Assembly (NCBI GenBank): GCA_914767715.1 | Contig: OU612073.1 | Location: 1,982,001 to 2,046,000 of the forward strand | Direction: 5' to 3' | Length of the DNA stretch: 64,000 nucleotides | DNA from: Membranipora membranacea | Taxonomy: Eukaryota > Bryozoa > Gymnolaemata > Cheilostomatida > Membraniporidae | Part shown: in pieces, positions 45,232 to 58,900 of the stretch | How the letters are laid out: each line of letters begins with the position of its first letter | Numbering within the stretch: the first letter of the stretch is position 1 | Program-made: the position numbers and the translations under genes | Notes under the pieces: model-generated | The model's input: only the letters and a program-made list of their open reading frames with translations | What the model was told of the DNA's origin: nothing | Database searches by the model: none

Positions 45232-47106
45232 AGACATCTATTGATATTGTATAGTATTCGATAGTGCACGGTAAACAGCCGTAAGTAGAGTCCCTTTCTC
45301 GATCTTGTCTTTTTTTTTATTGTTTTGCTTTTCGTGTTTCTATTTGTAGCGTCCTACAGTCTACTTTTCGTTTTGGTTTCTTAAGGATCCATAATATGGT
45401 GTGTTAAATATACAAGGTATAATATGATCCCTCGGTATGAAATATGATGGTAGTAGTCTGTATTATCTGTTTGCTGCTATATGCATACTAGCCAACCTGT
45501 AACTTATGTGTCTGACTGGTTTCTGGCTGAGTCGTGGTACTTATGCCTTTATATTCCAACTTCATCTGAAATGGGAGTCCTTAACCTTATACGAGGTAGG
45601 GCAACTCAAAAGTAACATTTGATGTCTAACAGAATTAGGCTAATTATTCAATATAACAACAACAACAAACTGTCTGATCTCTTGCAATTTAGTTTTAACA
45701 GCTTGGGAGTTGTCCTGACCCATTCTGCTTGCAGGATAGCCTTGTGACATAGTCTATGCCTCAACAGTTCGCACATGCGCAGACTGGTCCTGACCTATCA
45801 AATTCCATACTGCTTGCAGATCGACTCTGTGATACGAGTTCGGGCCTGTTCAGAACTATAATTTAGGAACTCAAGCACATTTGAATTAGTTCAGTCGCCA
45901 CGGTGCAAAGATAACCAACCTGAATTGATTGGTGCACATGCGCAAAGTGATCAAATTCTTGGAAGCTGTATAAAGGTAGATAACTTGCCCGCTACATTTA
46001 GATTATGCATTCCAATGAATAGTACTGGAGCTCTGCACCGGTCACCCACACTGATCACGTGATATACTATTGCATGTATATCTCTGATCGATAGAGAGTG
46101 AATTAATTCACTTAGCTTGAGTGCAGCTGAAATTCAGTATTTAGGAGACGTGTGGATGATTACCCAAACTTTTGGATATACACTTATCATTTTCTCATTC
46201 TTTGTTAAATATTCTAATTTATATTTAGAAAATCTGATATCACCTTTTAACAGTTTTAGAAGAGCATTAAGCACATGTTTTTGACAAGAAAAGTGACATC
46301 GAAACTGTGTATTGCTAGCCTAAGCTCAGAAGAGAGAACTAACAATGCAGAGCTAGGTAATTCTGTTTCGATCATGTCTGTTTGATAAAATTAAAGTTGT
46401 CCTCTCTTTCAGCCAAATGTAGGTGCTCAATATTTGCGACAGAAGCTCTATCGATCAGAGATACACATACTAATAGTGTAATCTCGAAATCAGTGTGCCG
46501 GTCACCCACTTGAAGGTTCTTTCTTTACCATGGATCCTCGGCAATGAAAAACAACATTACAAAATAAAGTACAGTTGTGTAATACCCTTTACCAGTGGTT
46601 CCTATATATCATAGCAGCGGGTGGATTGTGTATACCCACAAATGAGTGTAGCAAAAGTAGAGAGCTGAGCCTAGCATACACGCGCCCCAGCATGCAATCA
46701 CATGAATCCAACATGCATTCAGACAAGCACACTTTGCCTGCCATTGTACTCCTTTGTTCACCAAACAAAAGGCCTTTTGTTACACAACTCTCATAGGTGC
46801 ATTGGGGCATGTCTCCCTGACATCGGCCCCCAGGGCCTATCCAACATACTACAGCATAGGGGTACTTTATTTTGTAATGAAATATTTTTTGATAGGCAAA
46901 ATAATGTTCTAGTTCTTTTCCAAGGACAATACTGATCAAATGAATACTTTTGAACTAAATATCAGTAGCATTGTTCTGGTTTATTTCTTCTATTGGAAGG
47001 GTTAAGGAAGCTGCCTCTCTTTCTCAAACCAAATCCTTACTCTAGCTAGTCAAGGAGTTAAAGACTTAAACTCCTTGCTCTAGTTTAACTCATTGTAAAT
47101 GTATTG
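45232..47106. other. Intergenic sequence left of duplication copy B
   Basis: No exon or repeat is recognised. The minus-strand frame at 46589-46939 has no recognisable domain and is left out as a gene. Confidence 0.3.
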
Positions 47107-47688
47107 TAACTGTTCATTCATGCAATGAACTCCATTGATTCATGTACCACAGGTTCACTACCCACTGTACAACTCTGAGGGTAAAATCAGGGTGTCTGTC
47201 TCTGTTTGGGCTTAATTTTTGTTTAATTAATTGGGATATATTGGTGAGTAAGTGCTGAGTAAGGATGGTCACACATTGCAGCCTAGGCTTATCAATTCAT
47301 TTGGCTAAACTAATTATCAAATTCTCTTTTACAATGTTTACGAATCACGATTGTGGTGGTTATGGGCTCTTGAGGCCTACAGTACCCTTGATTTACCTAT
47401 AATAGTAGTTATCTCATTGATACCTGAGGCTTGCAAGCATGGGTTTTGTGCGGCGTGAATGGGGGAGCTGTTTTGAACCGCTAGTAGTACAATGTATGTA
47501 CTAGTAATTGGATGTACCGGCTGGTGAGACTGACTGGGTCCAAGTGAGCGGGTTATAACAAAGCTTTTCTGATCCGCAGGTTAGGCCTGGGTTCAATCAA
47601 GGACGTTGCACAGATCTCAGATATTTCTGTAACCAGTATGCACCATTATTAGAAAATTTGACAAGGAACTTGTCTTGAATGAATGGGA

Positions 47689-48045
47689 TCATAGGACTGC
47701 TGCAGTTCCTGATTTTGGGCTTGGTGTGGGTGGGGGTGGGAAGGATGGAAGCTCTATTTGCTTTGCAGTTGACAGTTTGGAATGAAAATAACTTTTAACT
47801 GCCAAAGATGGATCATTTATCATACCCGAACCACTTTCTGATTGGTTAGAACATATTGTTATGATGTTGCTTTGAAATGTGTCAATATGACCAAACCAAT
47901 CAGAAAGTGTTTCGGGTATGATAAATGATCCATCTTGGGCAGTTAAAAGTTATGTTCACTCCAAACAGTCAACTGCAAAGCACATAGAGCTTCCCACCCC
48001 CCACCCACACCAAGCCCAAAATTAGGAACTGCAGCAGTCCTATGA
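47689..48045. mobile_element. Palindromic foldback MITE, copy in duplication B
   Basis: Counterpart of the element at 3321-3677, with the same inverted arms and the same position upstream of the first coding exon. Confidence 0.8.
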
Positions 48046-48588
48046 TTTGGGTGGGAATTACTAGAATAGAAAAAGGCCTACTTTGTCAGTTCAACAGTTG
48101 TGATTCTATTTATCCACCTCCACATGACTTATCTGTGTGTACATTCCTGTCTGTACATTCCTGTCTGTAGATGAGATTTAAAAATTCTGGTCCTAAATGC
48201 ATCTTGAGCGAAGTTACAGCGGACAGTGAGAGGGCCGAAAGACCTCAACAATATAAAGTCTGACAGCTAGGTCTGCAGTAGTTATGCAACATTTTTACAC
48301 TGAACAAATTTGGCACTTCTGTGTAAGAAATTATGTATCATTCATTTTAGACATTGTTCCCCCCCCCCCCCCTTCTAGTCTATGAGGTATCAAAACCTTG
48401 TGCTGTACCAACCTTATACGCTACCACGTCTTTCTGTAGATTTGAACAACCATCAGGCCGAGAAAAATTTGTGTGTGTTTATCTATTCAATGAATCAAAT
48501 GTATCGTCTATTTTCAGCACCTATGCAGAAGCTTTGGTGCAGCTTGATGTGATGGCGATGTTATTGCCGTGCTGTTATTTCCGCTAAT

Positions 48589-50164
48589 ATGACGGTGGCT
48601 GTTCAAATCTTAGAGAGTGTGTCATTATCGCTGGTCAGAGAGTTTCTGAAACGAAAGGTGAGCCTAAAATCAGTATTTAAATGAGTTTTAACAGCCGCAA
48701 AATGAAATATAGGAATATATAACAGGAATTAACATCTTAACATCTGTACAGCGTAAATAACTGACTTGCTGTAATGGACGGATGGACCGAGACAATTTTG
48801 ACGACAGTTGCTGATTCTGATGACCGATAAGTCACTTTCTGTGTTTCTAGTATCGGGTAACCTTGTTTTACTATCCTGTCTTTCCTTGACTTTGTTGTTA
48901 TCGCTACGAAATCAACAAAGTCATTCAAAGCGGCGCATCAGTATGTCATACCCACGATTGCCATAAGATTCGGTTTTCTAAGATGCATGTTACTTACTTG
49001 CTTGCTTACTTACTTTCTTACTTACTCACCCACTCAGTCATTTACTCATTTACTTAGCTACACACTTACCTACTTACTTACCTACCCACTTACTTATTTA
49101 CCTACTCACTTACCAACCTACCTACTCACTTAACAACCTACCTACCTACTTACTTACTTACCTACTCACTTACCTACCTACTTACTTACTGACTTGTTGC
49201 CAGGGCTTGTCCTCCACATACCATGAGCTGGATAAGGAGTATCCTCGAGATGAGAGAAGCATCACTAACAGAACAGAGCTAGCTCGTATTCTACACATGG
49301 AGCGACTGCTCAAGCGTAACAAAGTAAGTCACATTATATCTTACTCAATTGTAATGTAAGTCACTTAGGCCAAGTTCTACTCATCGCCTAACTTCCCCTA
49401 GACGGCCACTGAGCATGAGCATATCCAAAACCAGCTGTATACCATATCTAGGCCCACTCTATCAGCTTCAGGTTAAGTAGGCTAAGGCATCACACATATA
49501 TCTGTTCCAATTATTATAATTTGCTGGGTAGTGGAGGGCAGGAATATCTACGTTTTCAATCATGTTTAGCCGCGCGGTGAAAACTAGAAACCTGTCTTCA
49601 TGTGAGGATGAGTAAGTATTTTAAACATGACTGTCTGTTAATGGCATGACTTTTTTAAAGTTATTTAAACGGACAGTTTTCTGAGCCCTGATTTGAGCTT
49701 ATGTTCGGAGTTGTCCTCAACAGTTGGGCACTCTTTAACCCCCACGGCCACAGCATAGGAAAAACAGTTGAAATTGGTGTATCTTGGAAAGTCTTATAAT
49801 AGGATAAAATCTATGCAATGTATTATATATATATATATATAGATACACACATTTGTGCAATAAAGTGTCATATATTATATATCCCACTATTGTACCCATA
49901 AAAACCCTGGACAATGAGTGATTCATATATATATATAGTGGCTATCAGTGTGTAGGGCATATCTTTGCATTGGAGTTGTCCGACCATGTCAGGCTATTTT
50001 ATCTACCATTAATTACTATTGGGTTAAGGATGCCCAACATGATTATTTAAGATGATTTAAGACATGATTTTTTGTGGGTCATATAGAATGACTCCTTATT
50101 TTTGAGTGACACTGAGTTGGGGCCAAATACACACAGATGACACTTAAAAGCACAGATTTGAATC

Positions 50165-50200
<36 letters not shown>

Positions 50201-52267
50201 ATATTTAGGAAATGGAGCAGCCTGTCAGGACAATGTTGGAAGTGATAGCTCGTTATTTGATTGACCCGGATGAAGAGCCTGAGTTGCCGGGTCGGAGGGA
50301 ACAGGAGAATGATGATGTGTATAGTTATCAGCCCCCTCTAGTCAGACCAAAAAGTCAAAGACGTGTCAGTAATGCGCATAACGGTATGTTCACATTACTA
50401 CTCGCGCAGCAACAAAATCGTGACTTTTCCCATCTTGAATTAGACAACCCCTTTCTTGCTCAACGTTTAAGAGACCAAATTGCGTGGCTTTTGCTTAAAA
50501 TTTATGCTGGTCCTTCGGAAAACCACTATGATGTAAATACTGAATTATTGAAGTTACTGCTTCTCAGAAGGCTCAATTTAAAGCTAGCTTACATTTATTC
50601 AACACCTTTACCTCATATAGACTTCCACTAGGCAAAATTTAGTGCTAGTTAGTTTAGTGCTAAATTAATAATAATTCCGCTACGGTATTCAAGTGATGAT
50701 TGTTTGATTCTGTCGCTCTTATGATTGTCTCTTATCGAGCAGATTGGGCAAACTTTGTTAACCTTGCGATAATTTGCTGTCGACTCTTGATCCAACACGG
50801 GCCTTCTGCCAATCAAATTAATATCCCTGATCGTCCAAGCCCACCCTGAACAGGACATTAACTCATGTCTGCAGCACAACTCTGGTCTATACTACTGTTT
50901 GGAAGTTCACTGCTATAGGAGGCAACTCCGAACGCTTGGTTTTGAGATTTATACAGTCAATAAGGACTGGCTATTGCGTATGTTTTGGCGTTATTATAAT
51001 TATCAATGTTTACTTGTACATTTAGAGCCTCTAGACAGAGACCTGGGTCTGATGATAACAGAGGATGACCTTGACACTGAACTCATCGCTGGTAGAGGTA
51101 TGCAGGACGTGTATCAGTCTGATATACCACAACCTTCACCGGAGGAGATAACTCAAACACAACAACATCACAGGACAAATAAGCACAGAAAGTCTCGGAA
51201 ACAAAGCAATCAAAATTCACATCAGGAGGTAATTAAACACCATGGTCTCTACTATATTCTCTTTTGGTAAGACCTGAGCTCTGGTCCAATCCTTTAATAT
51301 TTTCTGGGTAAGACCTGACCTGTTAAAAGGTGTTTTAAATAAAGAAATAAGACTTGATATAAGGTGTGCCCATATGAATGATTTTGTGTAATAAACTCCC
51401 ACCCTCTATTTGTTAGTTTACTGCTTTCACTTTGAACAGTGTGCCCATAACCTTCTCTAACATTCTGGTTTGTCTAATTTTTGTTTCATATTTTAGCCGG
51501 ACCAACAGGAAGCAAACAACCTTCAAACCAAACTTTCAGGTCACCTCACTGCTGGTTTTGGTGAGGGAAAACAGGTTCCGAACCCGACACAACAGAGCAG
51601 CACATTCATAACAGTAACTGATCAAAATGGGTACACAACTTCAGACACACCAACAGGAAGTGATGAAAGTGAGACCACGCCCTTCAGTCTCTCAAATCAA
51701 GACAGCGGCAAAGGTAATAGCAAATACGCAACAAGCAAGTTATCCAGCAAATTGATTTGCATTTTCTTCATCGATTCTGGTAGTTACAGGTACAGGCGTT
51801 TAGATCCTTGATGCAAATCACATCACAAGACAGGATTATCAGTTGTCTTCATGAGTGACAAGCAAGTCTGGGATGACAAGTCACCATACTTTATGCCAAG
51901 GAAGAGTCAAGCCACAACTTGTAACTTATGACCGCAGGACTTCTTATGTCTATCTTGATCCGTACCTGATACATGTAAGCGAAGGGTTATTGTTAATTTG
52001 GTTGCAGACATTTCACCCGCTCCGACAAATACAACTGTTGAATGCCCAGAAAAACCACCACCAGCTCCTCCCCCACAGGACATGGATACAAAGGAAACAC
52101 CTGAGGTCACTGCCGAGGTCAAACTCAAACCTAAACCTCCTCGGAAAATGCCTGATTATCTCAACTCAACAATGAAGAATAATCTGGAGAAGTCAATGGA
52201 GTTACTGAGACAGAGAAGAATGAGTCAACTGAAGCTGGACTCTGTCATCGGTGCTACTAATCAGGAG
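48589..52267 (+). CDS. Duplicated MINDY4 exons 1-6, 5' part of a candidate chimeric gene
   Basis: Exons 48589-48657, 49204-49323, 50209-50383, 51026-51228, 51497-51713 and 52008-52267 correspond one to one to those of the intact gene. All are open and all keep GT-AG sites, 348 codons in total. They encode the N-terminal helical region (SLVREFLKRK, ARILHMERLLKRNK, VIARYLIDPD) and the Pro-rich linker (CPEKPPPAPPPQ, MSQLKLDSVIGATNQE). The catalytic domain is absent because the duplication ends before exon 7. Exon 5 keeps a TTTTAG acceptor that is TTTTAA in copy A. Exon 6 ends in phase 0, the phase of the next recognised exon at 52926. Differences from copy A are few but many change an amino acid (for example K to N, S to N, D to Y). 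Confidence 0.8.
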
Positions 52268-52925
52268 GTGAGATGTTAGATGTTCTTAACGGCAACCAGG
52301 GTTTATCTGCAATGCATAAATGGGTAGTGAATACTGTGCTAAGCAGCATCAGCTTTGCGAATGATGCCATACAAACTCAAAGTAGTTGCTGACTCTTAGC
52401 TGAGTTACACTTCAGTTTAGGAGAGGTTCAAAGACATTGCTGTAATAATGATAGAACGCAAAAAAAGTATACCTTTCCATATAAACCAATCATATACGAT
52501 GGTGTTAAAAATAGAGTTGTGGAAGGATTAAAACATTTGTCAAGATGCTTCCGTTAAATTGATAATTGGGCAAAGGTCAATTCTCATAATGCGGCACAAA
52601 TTATCTGAATCGCTTAGTAATAGTTGCCTCTCAATGAAGTATGACTTTAATAACCTGTAACGCTCGCAATAAGATTTTTGTCACCAAACCCGCTTAAATA
52701 ACAGGAGCACTGTAATTGTGAGGACAGTTCTTTGTAAATAAAAAGTTGATTGTTGTTATACCGGATAACAAAACATATGCTACCTTAAATTTTTTAATTC
52801 ACTAAGTGATTAATTTATCGACCATGCGAGGATTTGTCTTGGAATGAGACATTCAACTAACATTAGCTCATATCTTAGGCGTCAACCTAGATCAATCTCT
52901 CAAATTTTTTTTATTCTGTTTGTAG

Positions 52926-55900
52926 GAAATACTTACTGCCAAGCAGCAAGGAACAACAGACAGGTTCTCTATTTTACTTTCAAAGGTAAGGTTGATAGTA
53001 TAGAGACAGTGCAGTGCCCCATTCCACCCTCTAAAAATTTACAATGTGCAATCAACTTATGCATGTGCATTAATGAATACAGGTTTTCCTTTCACAATAG
53101 TGCTAGGATTAATTCCGATGCACTTTTTGTTTGCCAACTAAAAAACCGACCTCACCAGCCATTGGAAGAATAAGATTCTAGTAGAAAATTGTAAATATTC
53201 AATCCCACTTCGATTGAAATCATACTGTATACTGAAAAATGTTTGAAGCAGTAGCATATCTTTGTTCAGATGTGTCATAAATGTTTATTTGATACAGATA
53301 CATATTTATTGAGCGTAGAAGCAGTTTGTCAACACCTCAATCAATCCTAATAGCGCCGCCTTTGGACACTCTGATCTGATTGATTTAGGTTTTCCACTCT
53401 TACCTTTTTTAATTTTCCCACTAATTCAATACAACACTGTGTTTTGATACACAAGTTGCTGTGTTTTGTTGCAGACACAGAGTATGGAGACTGTATTACA
53501 AAGTCTTAAATTACAGTTTGTTAACTTGTCGACACTAACACGACAGCCTTCTGACCTGGAGCAGAAGCTTGTCGAGATGACTGATATATACACAGATGAA
53601 ATCAAGAAAATTTCCTCAGGTAAAATCAAGCTGGCACTTTCAAATGATATTCCAGTTTATGCTCTCTCAGAGTGACTTTTAATCAACTTTATCAACAACT
53701 TAGTAAGATATGACAGCATGAAAAGTTGCTCTAAACTCTTGCTCTAACTGATTGATATAGAACTCAGACGATCGACAAAATATTGGTGAGAACTACAATC
53801 TGTTTGGGGTGTATACCCGAGAGGAGTCAATGTTAGCAAGAGTTAAGTTTAGCTAGGGGATGACTTAAGAGTTAAGTTTAGCTAGGGGATGACTTAAGAG
53901 TTAAGTTTAGCTAGGGGATGACTTAGGAGTTAAGTTTAGCTAGGGGATGACTTAATTGTAAGCTAGCACTGAATGTTGGCTGCTGAGGTGGGAGCCTATA
54001 TAAAGTAAAGATTGTGAGTTGACAATGTTTTGCCTAAAGTTAAGCTGTTACAAGTATGTGCAAGATGGCAAAAGTTTCCTCCTACCAATAACTTTACTCC
54101 TATAATATATATTTATAAACCTTTTACGAGTTGTACCCTCATGAGGAAAAAGAAAGCAAGACAGTTAAATATAGTATATGATTTTGAAATATGTATATGA
54201 AAGGAAGTTTTTCTGATTTATTGTCTAAAGAAATTTAACAAATGCGTTGTTAACACCTGGCAGAGGACATTTGTGTTGTGTGTCAGGACACACCTTGCGA
54301 AACATCAAATATTACTTGAGATTTAGCTTTTTTAGATCAAGCTTCAATCTGGATTTATGTGTTACAGAAAACTCACACTTGAAAGCTGATAAACAGGAAA
54401 TACATGAGAAGAGGCAGTTTCTGGAGATAGAGTTACAAAAAGCTAAACTGGCTCTTGAAGAATCTCATAAGAACCGAGTAAGAGAGAAAAAAAATTCTAG
54501 TGGGCTCAGGGAAGGCAAGCAATATGTTGTATGTTAATCCAGAACTTCATTACTTCATCACATTATTATTATTAGCTTTTCATGGCCTCAGATTTCCCAT
54601 TGCCACTGAATAATCCTTAGTGGTCACTGAGAGAGACATATAATTTGATGGGAAGGTGTCTCTTTTTTTCCTCGTCTTTGTTGTCACTAAAGTGGTCACT
54701 GTTATCAGACTCCCGTATCAGGTGATGATAATGATAATATACCTACATTATAAATGATCCTTGATTAGTTTATGCGCTAAGAGGATAAACGTCTAATAGT
54801 TCTAGTATATGTTTATGACCAGGATCAGGTCATTGTAGTTCTGTTTGTGAAGCTGGTTGAGAAAATTAAATTATTTCTTTTGTGTTTTTAGGGTGAGAAG
54901 CAAGAAATCATTTCAGCAGAAAAGAGTCGGGGAGACAACCTTCTGAAGAAAGTAGCTCACTTAGATCGCCAGCTGATAGAGGAAAGACAACTTAGGTACA
55001 CTTAATTAGTCTTAGTCTGCGGCTTGTTATGTCATAGTCACCGGATACAAATTTATCAGAAACCATTGCGTCCTCTCATCCTCTGCATGATGATGTCACA
55101 GTGAACAGGATGTGCAATACAAGAAACAAACACTTCCTGTTCACTGTGACATCATAATGCAGAGAATGAGAGTTACCTTCCCTTATTGGAGGCACTCTTT
55201 CCAACATCAATAATTCATGCTAAGTAGAGCATTGAATTTTTCTGTCATGTAAATCTGATACAACTTTATCATAAGTAACTGCCGGACTATGCATTCATCT
55301 TTGGGTAGCCTTTACGTATGTATGAATGCATATACTAACAATAGATGTCTCTCTGTTCTAGATTTGCTTTGGATAGAGCTAATGGAGAACTTGGGCAGAG
55401 ATTTGATGAGATGGAGACCTTACTCAAACAAGAACACTTAGAGGTAACCTTGGGGTCACTTAGTCTGTTAGAGATATAGGAAGATGTCTATTTGCTCTAA
55501 TAAACAACACACGTCTCACGTCTTGTTATAGTCTCGATACCCTGTGAGAAACCTTGATGTTGCTTGAGTTTTAGTTTCTGGTAGCAGTACGGTCTACGCA
55601 CTGTATACTAATAGTAGATCTCTTATTATTCAAAGAGTTGGCAATTTATCCATATTTTATGCCCACTGCTTTATTATGGTGTGGATTTTTAGATCTCGTC
55701 TCAATAAGCGTCTTATGATTCATTTATTGGGGAAGGAGACCATCAAATGATGCCCCTACCTAATTGTTCCCTCTTGATTTAATAATAAAAGTTGCAAAAA
55801 ATATGGTCTTTTTCAGAGACAAGGGTGCAGAATTTAAGCAATCCACTAGTCGGTTAATTTGGCAATGTACATAAATGTCACAAAACTCTCCGATCTTGTG

Positions 55901-58900
55901 AATTTTATCTACGATTATCAATGATTACCGGTATTAAAAATAATATTAACAGTTTTTATTCTTCAATTCAGACACAAAACTTCACCACAGACTTTGTAAG
56001 AATGAAGAAAGATTTGAGTAAGAAATGTGAGGAGGTGAAATGAGAGAAGGACAGACACCGATCTATCGAACAGGAAATGGTCACCGTCTGTCAGGAGCTC
56101 GGTGGGTTGAGCCTCATTTGATGTGTCATAGGCTTGGACATTATCGGTGTGTGTATGATAGTTTGATATTTTTGATTCACTACATGTCTCAGTCGGCCTA
56201 GTGTAAGGAAATCCTAACAAACGCAGACAAACTATGTCAGCAAATTGATTGAGGGTAAAATAACTCTATAAAGGCGAGGTATGGAAAAATTTGATGCAAA
56301 TTATCAATGTTGCGCGGTGTTGAGAAGGTGGCTGACCTGATCATCATAAAACATTCTGAACTCTATTATGTATGTCTCATAAGTTAATTGATTCAAATCA
56401 AGCATCGGTCTATGTAACAAATGCTCTTGTCCACATCTAAACTCAGTGTAAGTGGACTTAGGCGTAGAAACTTCACAATAATTCAGGACATCTCTGAAAG
56501 CAGTAATAATTTGTCCATATATAAGCATACAAACATACTCTATTGTAACTTGTCTTTGACAAAGTTTACCAATCAAAGTTATCTTATCTTATATTACTTT
56601 TGCTGCTAGTTATGCTTATTCAAGTTACCCTATATTATCACAGAGACAAAGATTGGCGAGATGGAGAATATGAAACATGAGAAAGAGAAGATAACTGATG
56701 ACTTGTCTGTAGTACACAATCAGTATAAACAGCTCAACACACAGCTAGAGGCTATGCAGAACTTGTTCAACGAGTATCAGGTTAGCTTCTAAAACAGTCA
56801 AGTTTGAGCTTAGGTTGCAAAATGTGGTACCCGTCAGGTCAGGTCCCAGGCAGTTTAATTTTGGGACTAGCCTCATTTTGGAATATCCTTTTCGTATCGG
56901 TAAACTCCTTCCCTTCTCGGAGCTGGCAAAAGAGAAATGCCCCACAAACAATATGCTGCAAGTTTGGGGCGGTTCTGGTATGTCAGGTTTACTTGTAGCT
57001 TATTGTAAATTATCTGCCTGCTGTTGCTTAAGTCTGGGAGGACTAGGCTATTAAGAAAGCGAAAAACAAAATTATTGTTAATCTCCCCCCAGTAATTAAC
57101 CTACTTGTACTGGTTCACAGAAAGAGAAGTCACTTATAGAGGATGAGTGTACTAAGCTAAACACTCGTATTGAGGAGCTTACTGGTGAGAACTCCAAACT
57201 TTCTCAGGAGCTGATCAGATCTAAGGCTAACGATGAATCTGCCAGACTAATAGATACAAGACAACAACTGAGACAGACCAGCAAACAGCGAGATCAGCTC
57301 CTCACCGACAAGTTAGTCACTCGTTACTCACTAATTTTGTCCTTCATCAAAGTTCACAGTAGTATACAGTTAGCCCAGTTACACTGCCCTCTTTTTCAAC
57401 AAAAAACCTAACCAGTTGCGTTTGGTTCGTACAGATGCTCCCTGCAGGTGCTCGATTAAAGTATTATACGGTTGTATGCTATTTTAATTTCCCACTTTGT
57501 CTATGGTTCCACCACTAGAAGGTATATCTCTGATCATACCAGTTAATTTAGACAATCACCTACCATGTGCCTAATACTCATCTTAGATCCTGACATCTCT
57601 TTTTGAATATTGAATTGAGTTTATTTTGGTGTTAAAAACACATCACGATTTAGGTATGATCCGTATTTCTCAATTATTAAGATGACGAATATCAAAAGGC
57701 ACAAAGCTGGACAAAATTCTTGAGGTTTTTGGCATGGTAAAATATCGACTATTAGTTTTATAACAATTGCGTAAAATGTTGAGCTAAATTAAAATACTCA
57801 TGTCAACAAAACAGTCAACCTGTTAAGTTATTTTGGCTCTGTGAGTAACACAGTAGAGATGATTAGGAAGTTCATAAGAATTACAGAGAGCTTAATGAAA
57901 TCAAGCGATACAGGGTGCTGGCAGCTTAAGCCCAAACATTATCTAAGATTTGTGTCTCTTATCTTCTCAGTCAAAGCTCCATCTCGTATCTCAAACATTA
58001 ATAACAAAACATGTAGCCAAAAAGGAAATAGCAGGGCAGGTGAACGATGTCATGCACAGATATAAAAGTTATATTTTGTACACCTTACTACTACTATGAG
58101 CCTGTAATCCTTGCATTGAGAAGATTATGATCCAGGACACTTGTACTAAATGGACACAGTTTTCTTTTCCTAGAATGACACAAGAAAAGTTGAAGTTGTA
58201 TCTGGATATCGGTCACATTCAATAATGAAGAGTGTTTTTTTACCCTTACAGATAAATTGATAAAATTTCATAAGAACAACTTCCAGATCTGTTTTTAATA
58301 TCTCATACAGGTAGACGGTGCCGTAGATGCTATGGACAGTGAGAGAAGTGAACTCCAATCTCAGATAGAATCATACAAAGCACAGCTCTCTGCGGCCATG
58401 GAACTTATAGAGGAGGAGAAGATTAACACACAGGAGTTAGAACAGAAACTTCTGTCTCTCGGAGCTACAGTAAGAATATAATTATTGATGTTAAATCATA
58501 TTTTACCTATTTGAAGTTGCTACCCCTCTATCGAACAGTAGACTAGTAGAACAGTAGAGGGAGAGCAACTTCAAATTAGATCAAACCCAATCTTTGTTTT
58601 GCCAATTGTGGTAAGGTATTATCCTGTCAACGACCAATGAGTCCATGAGTTTTGTCAGAGTTATTGACGAAATGTATTGCCCATCAAGGCTAGAGGATGA
58701 CTGAGTTATGAGAATTTGAGAAAGCCTGACAATTGTACAATAAGTGAGCAGAGCAACTTAATTTATCAGATAAACTTATGTGTATATTTAGATTAATCAA
58801 AAATAGATAGGCCACGTTATAGTCAGGTCTGTATGAAGTCTTTCTCAATTCTTCATCAGCTGTTGTGTTGTTTGTCATGTCTGTGAGGCCCATCAAGTGA

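Larger units (their letters stand above)
47107..52818. repeat. Segmental duplication, copy B (direct, 5.7 kb)
   Basis: Second copy of 2734-8469 in the same orientation, 44 kb away. The match stops at TTAATTTAT (52818), where copy A goes on into MINDY4 exon 7 and copy B changes to unrelated sequence leading into the coiled-coil exons. An extra 30-odd bases near 52546-52577 and shorter microsatellites are the main indels. Confidence 0.95.

Noticed and set aside
46589-46939. 116-codon minus-strand ORF
   Set aside because: No domain, no splice partner and composition like surrounding intergenic DNA.
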